Positions 45,690-55,073 of a stretch of 64,000 bases of DNA are shown here, piece by piece. The notes beneath the pieces were generated by a model. It saw nothing but the letters and a program-made list of their open reading frames with translations. It was not told where the DNA came from and ran no database searches. Positions within the stretch are counted from its first letter, which is position 1, and each line of letters opens with the position of its first letter. Origin of the DNA: Acidovorax sp. RAC01 (GTDB lineage: Bacteria; Pseudomonadota; Gammaproteobacteria; Burkholderiales; Burkholderiaceae_C); contig NZ_CP016447.1 of the NCBI RefSeq assembly GCF_001714725.1, positions 1,186,001 to 1,250,000 of the forward strand, read 5' to 3'. A program made the translations under genes and the position numbers.

Positions 45690-46351
45690 TTGGCGCCGCC
45701 GCTGAGGTTGCTGCTGGGACGCAGGGCCGGGCCGGAGGCGGCTGGCGCTGCAGGCGCGCTGGCGCCACTGGCCGGTGGCGCAGGGTCCTTGGGCGCCAGC
45801 ACGGCACGCACACGCCCGCCCTGGCCAGCCGGGGCACCCGCGGCCTGGCTGCCGGAGGAGGTACGCTGGCCGTCCACGGTAAACACGTCGGTCAGGTTGT
45901 TGTAGACGATGACGGCCCCGGTGATCTCGTCGCTGAGCACCGAGCCCCGGTAGCGGCGCAGCTCGGCCCGGGTGATGAAGCGCACGTTGTCGGACTTGCC
46001 GTCGTACTCGATGGTTTCGCTCTCGCCTTCAATGAATTCGTCAGGCGCGCCGGGCGCGGTGTCGCGCTTTTGCCGGAAGAACGCGCGCTTGCCCGGCTCG
46101 GCCGTGACCACGCCGTACTGGTAGCCCTCGGCATCCTGGCGCACGTCCAGGCGCGCGCCGCGCAGCACGATGGAACCCTTGGTCATGACCACCCGCCCGG
46201 TGAACACACTGGTCTGCTTGAGTTCATCGTGGCGCAGGGCGTCCGCCTCGATGTTCATGGGCTTGGCACGGTCGGCCTTTTCGGCATGGCCGACGCCATG
46301 GAAGGTGGCCAGGGCCGTGAGCAGAAGGATCGGTAGGAGGCGGTGGTTCAT
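45686..46351 (-). CDS. lptA: Lipopolysaccharide export periplasmic protein
   Basis: LptA forms the periplasmic bridge for LPS. The 221-residue protein has a signal peptide ([23 protein letters not shown]), and the OstA-type beta-jellyroll: [49 protein letters not shown] and [19 protein letters not shown]. The last 50 residues are Ala/Pro/Gly-rich. lptC and kdsC, often upstream in proteobacteria, are not here; dsbA is instead, separated by a terminator. A start at 46351 is set by the signal peptide. Confidence 0.94.
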   Translation of the reverse strand: MNHRLLPILLLTALATFHGVGHAEKADRAKPMNIEADALRHDELKQTSVFTGRVVMTKGSIVLRGARLDVRQDAEGYQYGVVTAEPGKRAFFRQKRDTAPGAPDEFIEGESETIEYDGKSDNVRFITRAELRRYRGSVLSDEITGAVIVYNNLTDVFTVDGQRTSSGSQAAGAPAGQGGRVRAVLAPKDPAPPASGASAPAAPAASGPALRPSSNLSGGAK

Positions 46352-46401
46352 AGGGCACGAATCTTGCAGATCATTGTAGCCACCCCTGCTCCGGCGGCCA
46401 T

Positions 46402-46425
46402 GAAAAAAGCCCGCTTGCGCGGGCT
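46402..46425 (-). terminator. Intrinsic terminator after dsbA
   Basis: On the minus strand AGCCCGC and GCGGGCT enclose GCAA and are followed by TTTTT. It lies 47 bases past the dsbA stop and 50 bases before lptA, so lptA needs its own promoter in that gap. Confidence 0.85.
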
Positions 46426-46471
46426 GTCGTCCGTTGGCAGCCACTGGGGCCTGCCGCAGCACAATACGCCT

Positions 46472-47128
46472 TCAGCCCTTGCGTGCCGTGGCCGCTATGT
46501 GTTCGACCACCTGCAGCACGTTTTGCATGTTGCCCGCCATGGTGCCGTCGGTGTAGTACTTGCCGGCCACGCCCATCGAGGGGACGCCTTCGACACCGTA
46601 GGCATCCTGCAGCTGCGATGCGCGGCGGATCTGGTTCGATACCGTGAAGGAGTTGTAGACCTCCTTGAACTTGGCGGCGTCAGCACCCTGCTTGGCCACC
46701 CAGGCAAAGATTTCGTCGTCCTTGGCAAGCTTTTGCTTCTCGACGTGGATCGCACGGAACACCTTGGCGTGCATTTCGTCGAGCTTGCCCATGCCTTCGA
46801 GCGCGTAGTACAGCTTTTGCTGGGGGATGAAGCTGGCATTGAACGCCACGGGCACGCGGCGGATGCTCAGGTCCTTGGGGGCGGCCTTGACCCAGGCTTC
46901 CAGCGAGGGCTCGAAGGTGTTGCAGTGCGGGCAGCTGTACCAGAAGAACTCGATCACATCGACCTTGCCGGCCGGCGCGTCCGGCGCCACGGGCTTGTCC
47001 AGGCGCTTGTAGTCCTTGCCCTCCTTGAACTGGCGGGCCTGGGCCAGGGCCGTGCTGGCCACGGGCAACGTCAGGGCGGAAGCGGCCACCGCAGAGGCGG
47101 CAGACAAAGAAAACTCACGGCGTTTCAT
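46472..47128 (-). CDS. dsbA: Thiol:disulfide interchange protein DsbA
   Basis: DsbA oxidises cysteines of secreted proteins. The 218-residue precursor begins KRREFSLSAASAVAASALT, a signal with a twin-Arg-like pair but more probably Sec/SRP, and ends ALAQ. The mature protein has FFWYSCPHCNTFEP with the catalytic CPHC, and the cis-Pro loop GVEGVPSMGV. The helical insertion between has YALEGMGKLDEMHAKVF. AGGAGAG lies ten bases before ATG 47128. It follows the SPOR gene on the same strand. Confidence 0.95.
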   Translation of the reverse strand: MKRREFSLSAASAVAASALTLPVASTALAQARQFKEGKDYKRLDKPVAPDAPAGKVDVIEFFWYSCPHCNTFEPSLEAWVKAAPKDLSIRRVPVAFNASFIPQQKLYYALEGMGKLDEMHAKVFRAIHVEKQKLAKDDEIFAWVAKQGADAAKFKEVYNSFTVSNQIRRASQLQDAYGVEGVPSMGVAGKYYTDGTMAGNMQNVLQVVEHIAATARKG

Positions 47129-47197
47129 GACAAAGACTCTCCTGTTTGGGTCTGCGGTATGGGAGACGGCCCCCGTAAAAAAGTTCAGCCGCCGGGG

Positions 47198-47845
47198 TCA
47201 GCGCTGCACGCGCACCAGGGCCGATTCGACCCCGGCGCCGTCGAGCTTTTCCTTGATGTGCTCGGCGTCGGCACGCTTGGTGAAGGGGCCTACGCGCACG
47301 CGAAAGACCTGGCGGCCGTTTTGCTCACGCTCGCTCACGCGGGCTTGCCAGCCCAGCATGGCCAGCTTGGCACGCTGGGCGTCAGCGTCGGCCTGGGTAC
47401 GGAAGGCCCCGGCCTGCACGTAGTAGTCAAACGGATCGACGTTGCCTGCGGCCGCTGCCTTGGCCACCGCCAGATCGCCCAGCGGGTCTGCGCCGGGCTT
47501 GGTTTCGGCCTTGGCGGCCTCGGGCTTGCTGGCCGCAGGCTTGGCGGCCGATGCAGCCGCGCGCGTATCGGGCGCAGGAGCCGCTGCAACCGCCGGGGCC
47601 GAAGCTGCGGCCGCCGGAGCCGGCGGACGGGCCGGGTTCTTGCCGTACAGGGGCGAATTCGGGTCCCAGTCCTTGTTCTTCTTGGACTCGGCAGCGTCCA
47701 TGTCGACCGCGCGCCCGCTGCTCTTGTTGAGGAACGGCACAGGCACCTTGGTCACGTACACGGCCACGGCCAGCGCGGCGCCCAGGCCCACGATGACCCC
47801 GACGATGAAGCCGATGATCGTCCCGCCCGTCTGTTGCTTTTTCAT
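47198..47845 (-). CDS. SPOR-domain membrane protein (FtsN-like)
   Basis: A 215-residue bitopic inner-membrane protein: short cytoplasmic tail, one TM helix at about 8-30 (GTIIGFIVGVIVGLGAALAVAVYV as one segment), an Ala/Pro-rich periplasmic linker, and a C-terminal SPOR domain from about 140 (DYYVQAGAFRTQADADAQRAKL, then GWQARVSERE, FRVRVGPF). SPOR domains bind glycan strands stripped of peptides at the division site, so a cell-division role is likely. It sits 15 bases after argS, the usual arrangement in Burkholderiales. Confidence 0.93.
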   Translation of the reverse strand: MKKQQTGGTIIGFIVGVIVGLGAALAVAVYVTKVPVPFLNKSSGRAVDMDAAESKKNKDWDPNSPLYGKNPARPPAPAAAASAPAVAAAPAPDTRAAASAAKPAASKPEAAKAETKPGADPLGDLAVAKAAAAGNVDPFDYYVQAGAFRTQADADAQRAKLAMLGWQARVSEREQNGRQVFRVRVGPFTKRADAEHIKEKLDGAGVESALVRVQR

Positions 47846-47860
47846 GGTGATAGTGGTTGC

Positions 47861-49570
47861 TTACATTCTGGCCGGGGCCGACACGCCCAGCACAGCCAGG
47901 CCATTGTGCAACACCTGCGCGGTGGCGGCGACCAGCGCCAGGCGCGCCTTCTTCACCACCTCGTCATCGACCAGGATGCGCTCGGCATCGTAGTAGCTGT
48001 GGTAGCTGGCGGCCAGGTCGCGCAGGTAGAAGGTGACGTCGTGGGGTGCCTCGCCGTCCGCTGCGGCGGTCAGCATCTCGGGGTACTTGGCCAGCTGCAG
48101 CATCAGGGCCTGGGCCTGGGGGCCTTCCAGGGCCGACAGGTCCACATCCTTGAGCGAGGTCACGTCGCTACCCCCGGCCTCCTGCCATGCCCGCAGCACC
48201 GACTGGATGCGCGCATGCGCGTACTGCACGTAGTACACCGGGTTGTCGTTGTTCTGGGCCACGGCCAGGTCCACGTCGAAGGTGTACTCGGTATCGGGCT
48301 TGCGGCTGAGCAGGAAGAAGCGCACGGCGTCCTTGCTGGTCCACTCGATCAGGTCGCGCAGCGTGACGTAGCTGCCTGCGCGCTTGCTGATCTTGACCTC
48401 TTCGCCGCCCTTGACCACGCGCACCATGGTGTGCAGCACGTAATCGGGGTACCCCTGCGGGATGCCCACATCGGCAGCCTGCAGGCCGGCGCGCACGCGG
48501 GCGATGGTGCCGTGGTGGTCGGTGCCCTGGATGTTGACGACCTTGGTGAAGCCACGCTCCCACTTGGCGATGTGGTAGGCCACGTCGGGCACGAAGTAGG
48601 TGTACGTGCCGTCCTGCTTGCGCATGACGCGGTCCTTGTCATCGCCGTAGTCGGTGCTCTTGAGCCACAGCGCGCCGTCCTGCTCGTACGTCTTGCCGTT
48701 GGCCACCAGCTTGTTCACCGTGGCCTCCACGCGGCCGCTGGTGTACAGGCTCGATTCGAGGTAGTACTCGTCGAACTTCAGGTTGAAGGCCTGCAGGTCC
48801 TTGTCCTGCTCGTTGCGCAGGTAGGCCACGGCAAAGCCGCGGATGTTGTCGTAGTCCTCCACGTCGCCATTGGCGGTGAACTCGCGGTCGTCGGCCTTGA
48901 CGGTGGCCCGGGCCTTGAACGCCTCGGCAATGTCGGCGATGTAGTCGCCGTTGTAGAAGTTCTTCGCCAGCGGGTTGTCGCTGTCGGTGGGCCAGCAGTC
49001 GTCGCCGGGCTTGAAACCCTTGGCGCGCAGCTGCGTGCTCTTGGTCAGGGTGTCGATTTGCACGCCCGCGTCGTTGTAATAGAACTCGCGGTGCACCTTC
49101 CAGCCCTGGGTGGCAAACAGGTTGCAGATGGCATCGCCCAGTGCCGCCTGGCGGCCGTGGCCCACATGCAGCGGCCCCGTAGGGTTGGCCGACACGAACT
49201 CGACCAGCACCTGTTTGCCGTTGCCGCTCTGGTAGCCAAACTGCCCGCCGGCGGCCAGCACCTCGCGCACGATCTGCTGCTTGGCGGCGGGCTTGAGGCG
49301 GATGTTCAGGAAACCGGGGCCCGCGATCTCGATGGCATCGACCCAGCGCTGAAACGCCGGTGTGGCCTCCAGGGCGGCCTTGAGCTGTTCGCCCAGTGCA
49401 CGCGGGTTGAGCTTGAGCGGCTTGGCCAGCTGCATGGCGGCGGTGCAGGCAAAGTCGCCATGGGCAGCCACTTTGGGGGATTCGAATGCTGCCTTGGCGC
49501 CAGCGCCTTCGGACAGGACTTCCAGCTCGGCTGCCAGCGCAGCGAGCAATTCATTTTTGGCGGTAAGCAT
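47861..49570 (-). CDS. argS: Arginine-tRNA ligase
   Basis: ArgS attaches arginine to its tRNA. The 569-residue class I synthetase has the N-terminal Add1-like domain, the HIGH-type motif in [19 protein letters not shown] (near residue 133), [18 protein letters not shown], which holds the KMSKS-equivalent, and a DALR anticodon-binding domain at the C-terminus ending APARM. The catalytic set is complete. ATG 49570 is the only start that fits the domain. A long open frame on the opposite strand here is a shadow. Confidence 0.97.
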   Translation of the reverse strand: MLTAKNELLAALAAELEVLSEGAGAKAAFESPKVAAHGDFACTAAMQLAKPLKLNPRALGEQLKAALEATPAFQRWVDAIEIAGPGFLNIRLKPAAKQQIVREVLAAGGQFGYQSGNGKQVLVEFVSANPTGPLHVGHGRQAALGDAICNLFATQGWKVHREFYYNDAGVQIDTLTKSTQLRAKGFKPGDDCWPTDSDNPLAKNFYNGDYIADIAEAFKARATVKADDREFTANGDVEDYDNIRGFAVAYLRNEQDKDLQAFNLKFDEYYLESSLYTSGRVEATVNKLVANGKTYEQDGALWLKSTDYGDDKDRVMRKQDGTYTYFVPDVAYHIAKWERGFTKVVNIQGTDHHGTIARVRAGLQAADVGIPQGYPDYVLHTMVRVVKGGEEVKISKRAGSYVTLRDLIEWTSKDAVRFFLLSRKPDTEYTFDVDLAVAQNNDNPVYYVQYAHARIQSVLRAWQEAGGSDVTSLKDVDLSALEGPQAQALMLQLAKYPEMLTAAADGEAPHDVTFYLRDLAASYHSYYDAERILVDDEVVKKARLALVAATAQVLHNGLAVLGVSAPARM

Positions 49571-49657
49571 CGGCGAATTTTACGGGGCGGCCACCAGGGC
49601 CTTCGCCAGAGCCGGCGGCACAATGCACCGCAGCGCCCATTCACAAGGAAATTGCGT

Positions 49658-50182
49658 ATGCCACCCCAGCCCATCGTGCTGTACCGACGCCGCTGGACCC
49701 TGCTGTTTCAGGTGCCCTTTACGCTGCTCATGGTTGCGTGCCTGGCCTACTCGGTGCTGCTGATCTATGCGGCCGACAACAAGTTGCTGACGCTCATCGG
49801 CTCGGTCGGGGCGTTCACCTCGTTTTGCATCGCTGGTACCTTCGGCCGTTCGGCCTGGGAGGCCTACCGTGAACGCGAGCCTGTGGTGGTGATTGACGAA
49901 TCCGGCATTACCGACCTGCGCGACGAAGATTCGCACACCGTTCCATGGCAGGCCATGGAACGCGTACTGCTGGACATCACCGAAAACACCATCCGCGTGA
50001 AGCTGCGCACGAGCAGCACAGAGTCGGCAATCGGCGTGATCGTCAAAGCCCTGCAGCGCTGGCAGCGAGGCGGCGACCTGGTGTTCCTCCTGGGGGGACT
50101 GGCCTACGACGCGCGACAGGTCCAGATGGCCCTGCGCGCCCACTACGCCGCCGCGGTGCCGCGAAGGTCCGCATTGCAGTAG
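49658..50182 (+). CDS. Membrane protein of unknown function with two TM helices and a PH-like domain
   Basis: A 174-residue protein. Two TM helices (about 14-38 and 44-63) are followed by a soluble beta-rich domain: EPVVVIDESGITDLRDEDSH, VPWQAMERVLLDITENTIRV, resembling bacterial PH-like or YcxB-like folds. AAGGAA precedes ATG 49658. The frame extends far upstream on the plus strand without stops, but that part is antisense to argS and other genes and is not coding. It is divergent from argS. Function unknown. Confidence 0.75.
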   Translation: MPPQPIVLYRRRWTLLFQVPFTLLMVACLAYSVLLIYAADNKLLTLIGSVGAFTSFCIAGTFGRSAWEAYREREPVVVIDESGITDLRDEDSHTVPWQAMERVLLDITENTIRVKLRTSSTESAIGVIVKALQRWQRGGDLVFLLGGLAYDARQVQMALRAHYAAAVPRRSALQ

Positions 50183-50280
50183 ACCGCTGCGCGACCCGCC
50201 GTGACGGCGTTGTGGCCCGTGGCGTTCTATGGTGCAATGCCCGCGGGTCCCCCCATAACGTATCCACTCCAGGAGATTCC

Positions 50281-50580
50281 ATGAGCAAGCTTCTTTCCTT
50301 GTTGGCCGTTGGCCTGGCACTTTCCTTGGGCACTGCCGCCCACGCCGCAGAAGACAAGGCCGCCCCGACCAAGCAGCAGTCCAAGATGGCAGCCTGCAAC
50401 GCCGACGAAAAGGCCAAGACACTCAAGGGCGACGAGCGCAAGGCCTTCATGAGCGAATGCCTCAAGAACAAGCCCGCCACCCAGCAAGACAAGATGAAGG
50501 CCTGCAATGCCGACGAAAAGGCCAAGACGCTCAAGGGCGACGAACGCAAGGCGTTCATGAGCGAGTGCCTCAAGAAGTAA
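50281..50580 (+). CDS. psiF: PsiF-repeat exported protein
   Basis: A 99-residue protein with a signal peptide (MSKLLSLLAVGLALSLGTAAHA) and two PsiF repeats, each KMxACNADEKAKTLKGDERKA then FMSECLK. In E. coli psiF is phosphate-starvation induced; its role is unknown. The two 66-base units at 50401-50466 and 50509-50574 differ at four sites, all third codon positions. CAGGAGATTCC precedes the ATG. A strong bidirectional terminator follows. No Pho box was recognised upstream. Confidence 0.88.
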   Translation: MSKLLSLLAVGLALSLGTAAHAAEDKAAPTKQQSKMAACNADEKAKTLKGDERKAFMSECLKNKPATQQDKMKACNADEKAKTLKGDERKAFMSECLKK

Positions 50581-50599
50581 AGCAGCGCTCCCCGCACGC

Positions 50600-50637
50600 A
50601 AAAAAGCCGCCGGCCCGCAAGGCCCGGCGGCTTTTTT
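50600..50637. terminator. Bidirectional intrinsic terminator between psiF and convergent gene
   Basis: AAAAAAGCCGCCGG and CCGGCGGCTTTTTT flank a short GC loop. It has A and T tracts on both sides, so it can end both psiF and the minus-strand DUF2214-like gene. Confidence 0.92.
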
Positions 50638-50666
50638 GTGCCTGCAGATTACGGAGCCAGCGGTCC

Positions 50667-51113
50667 CTACCAGCCCCGCGTCCAGAACACCGCAATGATG
50701 GCCACCACCGGCAGCACATGCGACTGCACCATTACCAGGCGGCGCACCCGGGCCACCTCGGGAGCCTGGGGCAGCGCCCCGGTGGCGCGCAAATCACGCC
50801 GCCAGCGGCGAAACGCGATGGACGGCCAGAACGACAGCACGGCCATGGCCACCACCAGGGTCATCTTGAGGTGAAACAGCGGCTGGGACATGTACCACGA
50901 CGGCCCCTTGACGCCCCACACCACGCGGGCAATGCCGCTGGCAATCATCAAAACAGCCGCCACGGCATAGATCACATCCAGCCGCGCCAGGCGCTCAACG
51001 ACGGCAGCGTTGAGCCACTCGATGCGGCACAGCGCCGCCTGGCTTGACAGGAAGACGACAAAGGTCAGGATGGCCAGAAGGTGCAGGGCGGCCAGGATGG
51101 CTTCGAGGGTCAT
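50667..51113 (-). CDS. DUF2214-like four-helix membrane protein
   Basis: A 148-residue integral membrane protein with four TM segments: ILAALHLLAILTFVVFLSSQAAL, VIYAVAAVLMIASGIARVVW, FHLKMTLVVAMAVLSFWPSIA and VMVQSHVLPVVAIIAVFW (each a separate stretch). The layout and the motif GVKGPSWYMSQPLFHLKM match the DUF2214 family. His residues in TM1 and TM3 could bind metal or haem but this is a guess. ATG 51113 is used; the longer frame from 51449 runs antisense to other sequence. Confidence 0.8.
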   Translation of the reverse strand: MTLEAILAALHLLAILTFVVFLSSQAALCRIEWLNAAVVERLARLDVIYAVAAVLMIASGIARVVWGVKGPSWYMSQPLFHLKMTLVVAMAVLSFWPSIAFRRWRRDLRATGALPQAPEVARVRRLVMVQSHVLPVVAIIAVFWTRGW

Positions 51114-51199
51114 GGGGAGAGTCCTAGTTGATCCGCAGCCAACATGCCGCCGGGCGGCGGGCGGCACAGGGGCCTGCGGGATGCCGGGCCACCGGTGGC

Positions 51200-52144
51200 T
51201 TATGCAGCCTTCCAGAAACCTGGCTGGCTGTAATTGTGCTTGAGGAAATCGATCCACAGCCGCACGCGCAGCGGCATGTGCTTGCGCTGGGGAAACACTA
51301 CGTAGATGCCGTTGGGCGGCGCGGCAAATTCTTCCAGCACCGCTACCAGCCGGCCTGCGGCGATCTCGGCCTCGACCTCCCAGGTGCTGCGCCAGGCAAT
51401 GCCGTAGCCGGCCAGGCACCAGTCGTGCAGCACCTGCCCGTCCGAGCAATCGAGCGGTCCGCCGGGCTTGAGATGCGTGACCTCAAAAGCGCGTGTGCCA
51501 TCGGGGCTGGAACCGGCACCCACCGGCATCCTGAAGGCCCATCCACGCGTCTGTGACGCTTCGCTCGACAGCGTAAGGCAGTCATGCGCCACCAGTTCGC
51601 TGGGGTGGCGCGGCGTGCCGCGGCGCTGCAGATAGGCGGGGGTGGCCACGCACAGGCGGCGGTTGTCGGCAATGCGCACGCTCACCAGCGAAGAGTCGGG
51701 CAGGTCGCCCACGCGCACGGCGCAGTCAAAGCCCTCGCCCGCCAGGTCCACCACGCGGTCGCTCAGGTTCAGCGAGATGGTGACATCGGGGTGGGCGGTG
51801 CGAAACCGCGGCACCAGGGGCGCCACATGGCGGCGGCCAAAGCCGGCAGGCGCGGTGATGCGCAGGTGCCCGGTGGCCTTGACCCCGCCTTCAGACACGC
51901 TGGCCTCGGCGTTGGCCACGTCGGACAGCAGGCGCTGGCAGTCTTCCAGGAACGCACTGCCCTCGTGCGTGAGGCTGATGCGCCGCGTGGTGCGCACCAG
52001 CAGTTTCACGCCCAGGTGCTCCTCCAGTGCATCCAGCCGCCGGCCCATGATGGCGGGCGCCACGCCTTCGGCCTTGGCGGCGGCCGTGAGGCTGCCCCGA
52101 GTGGCCACCGACACAAAGGATTCGAAGGCCTTGAGTTTGTCCAT
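51200..52144 (-). CDS. LysR-family transcriptional regulator
   Basis: A 314-residue regulator with HTH in residues 1-60 (DKLKAFESFVSVATRGSLTAAAKAEGVAPAIMGRRLDAL in the usual order), then TTRRISLTHEG. The effector domain has GHLRITAPAGFGRRHVAPLVP and the CrgA-like block NLSDRVVDLAGEGFDCAVRVG. It is divergent from glcB, with 394 bases between starts, which makes malate synthase the likely target. Confidence 0.92.
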   Translation of the reverse strand: MDKLKAFESFVSVATRGSLTAAAKAEGVAPAIMGRRLDALEEHLGVKLLVRTTRRISLTHEGSAFLEDCQRLLSDVANAEASVSEGGVKATGHLRITAPAGFGRRHVAPLVPRFRTAHPDVTISLNLSDRVVDLAGEGFDCAVRVGDLPDSSLVSVRIADNRRLCVATPAYLQRRGTPRHPSELVAHDCLTLSSEASQTRGWAFRMPVGAGSSPDGTRAFEVTHLKPGGPLDCSDGQVLHDWCLAGYGIAWRSTWEVEAEIAAGRLVAVLEEFAAPPNGIYVVFPQRKHMPLRVRLWIDFLKHNYSQPGFWKAA

Positions 52145-52272
52145 GGGCGCCGATTATGCGGACACGGCAGGCTTTTAGGCATGCCCTCCAGGGGCCTGTA
52201 GCGCGCGCCCGGTGGAACGTGGCCCGGGCGATCGGCGCGTGGCCCGCGATGTCTTCTACACTTCGATTTCAG

Positions 52273-52330
52273 GCAAAAAGTGCCTCCATGGCATGCTGCA
52301 TAATCATTCATAGCTATTATTTCAATAGCA
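52273..52330 (-). repeat. Dispersed palindromic element, copy 7, intergenic
   Basis: On the minus strand it begins GCTATTGAAATAATAGCTAT and ends GGAGGCACTTTTTGC. GCTATT/AATAGC form a stem. It lies between the LysR gene and glcB. The centre is less like the other copies. Confidence 0.55.
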
Positions 52331-52538
52331 AACAGCCGTTGATCCAGCGGCGCCCGGCGCGGGCCCCCACCAGTGCACGCCCGGTGCATGGCAGCCACCT
52401 GCCCACAACTTTTGCGAATAAGTCACTGGTTTTCAGCTTTTCGCCATGTTTATGTGGGCAAAGATTTGCAATACAGTGACCCCACGCCCGCCTTGTGGCG
52501 GGCAAACCCTTTTCATCTTTCCTATCCAGAGGCTCCCC

Positions 52539-54746
52539 ATGACCGATCGCACCTCCGTCCACGGCCTGCAAGTGGCCACCTCCCTGTACCGCTTTGTCGA
52601 AGACAAGGTGCTTCCCGGCACGGGCATCGATGCAGCCGCCTTCTGGAAGGGCTTTGACGCCATCGTGTCGGACCTGGCCCCGCGCAACATCGCCCTGCTG
52701 GCCGAGCGCGACCGCCTGCAGACCGAGCTGGACACCTGGCACAAGGCCAACCCCGGCCCCATCCAGAACATGGTGGCCTACCGCAGCTTCCTGGAGAAGA
52801 TCGGCTACCTGGTGCCGCAGCCGGCCGACGTGCGCGCCACCACGGCCAACGTGGACGACGAACTGGCCACCCAGGCCGGCCCGCAGCTGGTGGTGCCCAT
52901 CCTGAACGCCCGCTACGCGCTGAACGCCGCCAACGCCCGCTGGGGTAGCCTGTACGACGCGCTGTACGGCACCGACGCCATCCCCGAGGCCGACGGTGCC
53001 GAAAAGGGCAAGGGCTACAACCCCGTGCGCGGCGCCAAGGTGATCGCGTTTGCACGCCAGGTGCTGGATGACACCGCGCCGCTGGCCACGGGCTCGCACA
53101 AGGATTCGACCGGCTACAAGGTCGAGGGTGGTCGGCTCATAGTGTCGCTCTCCCATGGCAGCAGCACAGACCTGAAGGACCCCTCGCAGTTCAAGGGCTA
53201 CCAGGGCAGCGCCGCGGCGCCCTCGTCGGTGCTGCTGGAGCACAACGGCCTGCACCTGGATATCCAGATCGACCGCAGCACCGCCATCGGCAAGACCGAC
53301 GCTGCCGGCGTGAGCGACCTGGTGCTGGAAGCCGCCCTGTCCACCATCCTCGACCTGGAAGACTCGGTGGCCGCCGTGGACGCTGAAGACAAGGTGCTGG
53401 GCTACAGCAACTGGCTGGGCATCATCCAGGCCACGCTGACCGAGCAGGTCAGCAAGGGCGGCCAGACGTTCACGCGCGGCCTGAACCCTGATCGCATCTA
53501 TACCGGCCCGGCTGGAGGGGAAGTGCGCCTGCATGGCCGCTCGCTGATGTTCCTGCGCAACGTGGGCCACCTGATGACCAACCCGGCCATCCTGTGGACG
53601 GATGCGCAGGGTACGCAGCGCGAGATCCCAGAAGGCATCCTCGACGCCGTGGTCACCACCACCATCGCGCTGCACGACCTGCAGGGCAAAGGCGCCAATG
53701 GCATCCGCAACTCCCGCAAGGGCAGCGTTTACATCGTCAAGCCCAAGATGCACGGCCCGGCCGAAGTGGGCTTTGCCGCCGAACTGTTTGGCCGGGTGGA
53801 GAAGCTGCTGGGCCTGCCCGACAGCACCGTCAAGCTGGGCATCATGGACGAGGAGCGCCGCACGTCCGTCAACCTCAAGGCCTGCATTGCCGCCGCATCC
53901 AGCCGCGTGGCCTTCATCAACACCGGCTTCCTGGACCGCACGGGCGACGAAATGCACACCGCCATGCACGCCGGCCCCATGGTGCGCAAGGGCGACATGA
54001 AGACCAGCGCATGGATCCAGTCGTACGAGAAGAACAACGTTCTGGTGGGCCTGTCCTGTGGCCTGCGCGGCAAGGCGCAGATCGGCAAGGGCATGTGGGC
54101 CATGCCCGACCTGATGGCCGAGATGCTCAAGCAGAAGATCGGCCACCCCAAGGCGGGCGCCAACACCGCCTGGGTGCCCAGCCCCACCGGTGCCACGCTG
54201 CACGCCCTGCACTACCACCAGGTCAAGGTGAGCGACATCCAGATCGAGCTGGAAAAGACCGACGTGAACGCCGAGCGCGACAACCTGCTGACGGGCCTGC
54301 TCACCGTACCCGTGGCCGCCGCCCCGAACTGGAGCGACGCCGAAAAGCAGCAGGAGCTGGACAACAACGCCCAGGGCATCCTGGGCTACGTGGTGCGCTG
54401 GGTGGACCAGGGCGTGGGCTGCTCCAAGGTGCCCGACATCAACGACGTGGGCCTGATGGAAGACCGCGCCACGCTGCGCATCAGCAGCCAGCACATGGCC
54501 AACTGGTTGCACCACGGCGTGGTGACCGAAGCCCAGGTGCGCGAGACTTTTGAGCGCATGGCCGCCAAGGTGGACGGCCAGAACGCCGGCGACCCGCTGT
54601 ACAAGCCGATGGCGGGCCACTTTGACACCAGCATGGCCTACAAAGCGGCGTGCGACCTGGTGTTCAAGGGCATGGAGCAACCCAGTGGCTACACCGAGCC
54701 GCTGCTGCACGCGTGGCGCCTGAAGGTGAAGGCCGCGGCATCCTGA
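52539..54746 (+). CDS. glcB: Malate synthase G
   Basis: GlcB condenses glyoxylate with acetyl-CoA to malate, serving glycolate and glyoxylate use. The 735-residue protein is of the long G isoform: [54 protein letters not shown], the metal-binding [30 protein letters not shown] with its Glu/Asp set in pieces, and [20 protein letters not shown] 52539 begins the normal N-terminus ([12 protein letters not shown]). A hairpin follows 20 bases after the stop. gph in this window also belongs to glycolate metabolism but is far away. Confidence 0.97.
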   Translation: MTDRTSVHGLQVATSLYRFVEDKVLPGTGIDAAAFWKGFDAIVSDLAPRNIALLAERDRLQTELDTWHKANPGPIQNMVAYRSFLEKIGYLVPQPADVRATTANVDDELATQAGPQLVVPILNARYALNAANARWGSLYDALYGTDAIPEADGAEKGKGYNPVRGAKVIAFARQVLDDTAPLATGSHKDSTGYKVEGGRLIVSLSHGSSTDLKDPSQFKGYQGSAAAPSSVLLEHNGLHLDIQIDRSTAIGKTDAAGVSDLVLEAALSTILDLEDSVAAVDAEDKVLGYSNWLGIIQATLTEQVSKGGQTFTRGLNPDRIYTGPAGGEVRLHGRSLMFLRNVGHLMTNPAILWTDAQGTQREIPEGILDAVVTTTIALHDLQGKGANGIRNSRKGSVYIVKPKMHGPAEVGFAAELFGRVEKLLGLPDSTVKLGIMDEERRTSVNLKACIAAASSRVAFINTGFLDRTGDEMHTAMHAGPMVRKGDMKTSAWIQSYEKNNVLVGLSCGLRGKAQIGKGMWAMPDLMAEMLKQKIGHPKAGANTAWVPSPTGATLHALHYHQVKVSDIQIELEKTDVNAERDNLLTGLLTVPVAAAPNWSDAEKQQELDNNAQGILGYVVRWVDQGVGCSKVPDINDVGLMEDRATLRISSQHMANWLHHGVVTEAQVRETFERMAAKVDGQNAGDPLYKPMAGHFDTSMAYKAACDLVFKGMEQPSGYTEPLLHAWRLKVKAAAS

Positions 54747-54765
54747 AGATTGGGGTTCCTACCGC

Positions 54766-54799
54766 ACAGCACATAGCCTTCACCCGGGCTACGTGCTGT
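54766..54799 (+). other. Stem-loop 3' of glcB
   Basis: ACAGCACATAGCC and GGCTACGTGCTGT pair over 13 positions with one mismatch around an eight-base loop. It begins 20 bases past the glcB stop. No T-tract follows, so it may be an mRNA end stabiliser or Rho-associated site. Confidence 0.55.
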
Positions 54800-55041
54800 T
54801 CAGGGTTTCCAGCCAATGCACAGGCGGCTCCTGCGTTAGAGCAACCCGAAAGAACCTTGAACGCATAGCCCGGCGATGAGGTCTTCCGCTGGGACGGAAG
54901 TGCCCGTCCGGGCTGGAACGTGTAACGCCCGGACAAGAAGATGGGGGAGGCCCCATCGCCGATGGTGGTGCCGGTCGCCCCCCAAGCGCACCGGGCAAAC
55001 GCGCCTTGTCCAGTGAGCGCGTTTTCTAAGGACGGGGCTCA

Positions 55042-55073
55042 CCCCTTCCCCCTTCCCCCTTCCCCCTTCCCCC
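55042..55073. repeat. (TTCCCCC)4 tandem repeat with homopyrimidine extension
   Basis: Four exact TTCCCCC units at 55046-55073 follow CCCC and precede a further pyrimidine-rich run to about 55090, broken by one G. The minus strand carries five-G runs spaced by AA, a textbook pattern for a G-quadruplex. Copy number is likely to vary by slippage. Confidence 0.9.

Noticed and set aside
46343..50182. A 1,279-codon open frame on the plus strand
   Set aside because: It is antisense to dsbA, the SPOR gene and argS, has His/Gly/Val-rich shadow composition, and only its last 174 codons from 49658 have a ribosome site and protein-like sequence.
52317..54710. A 797-codon minus-strand frame opposite glcB
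   Set aside because: Shadow of malate synthase; composition is typical of the antisense of a GC-rich gene.
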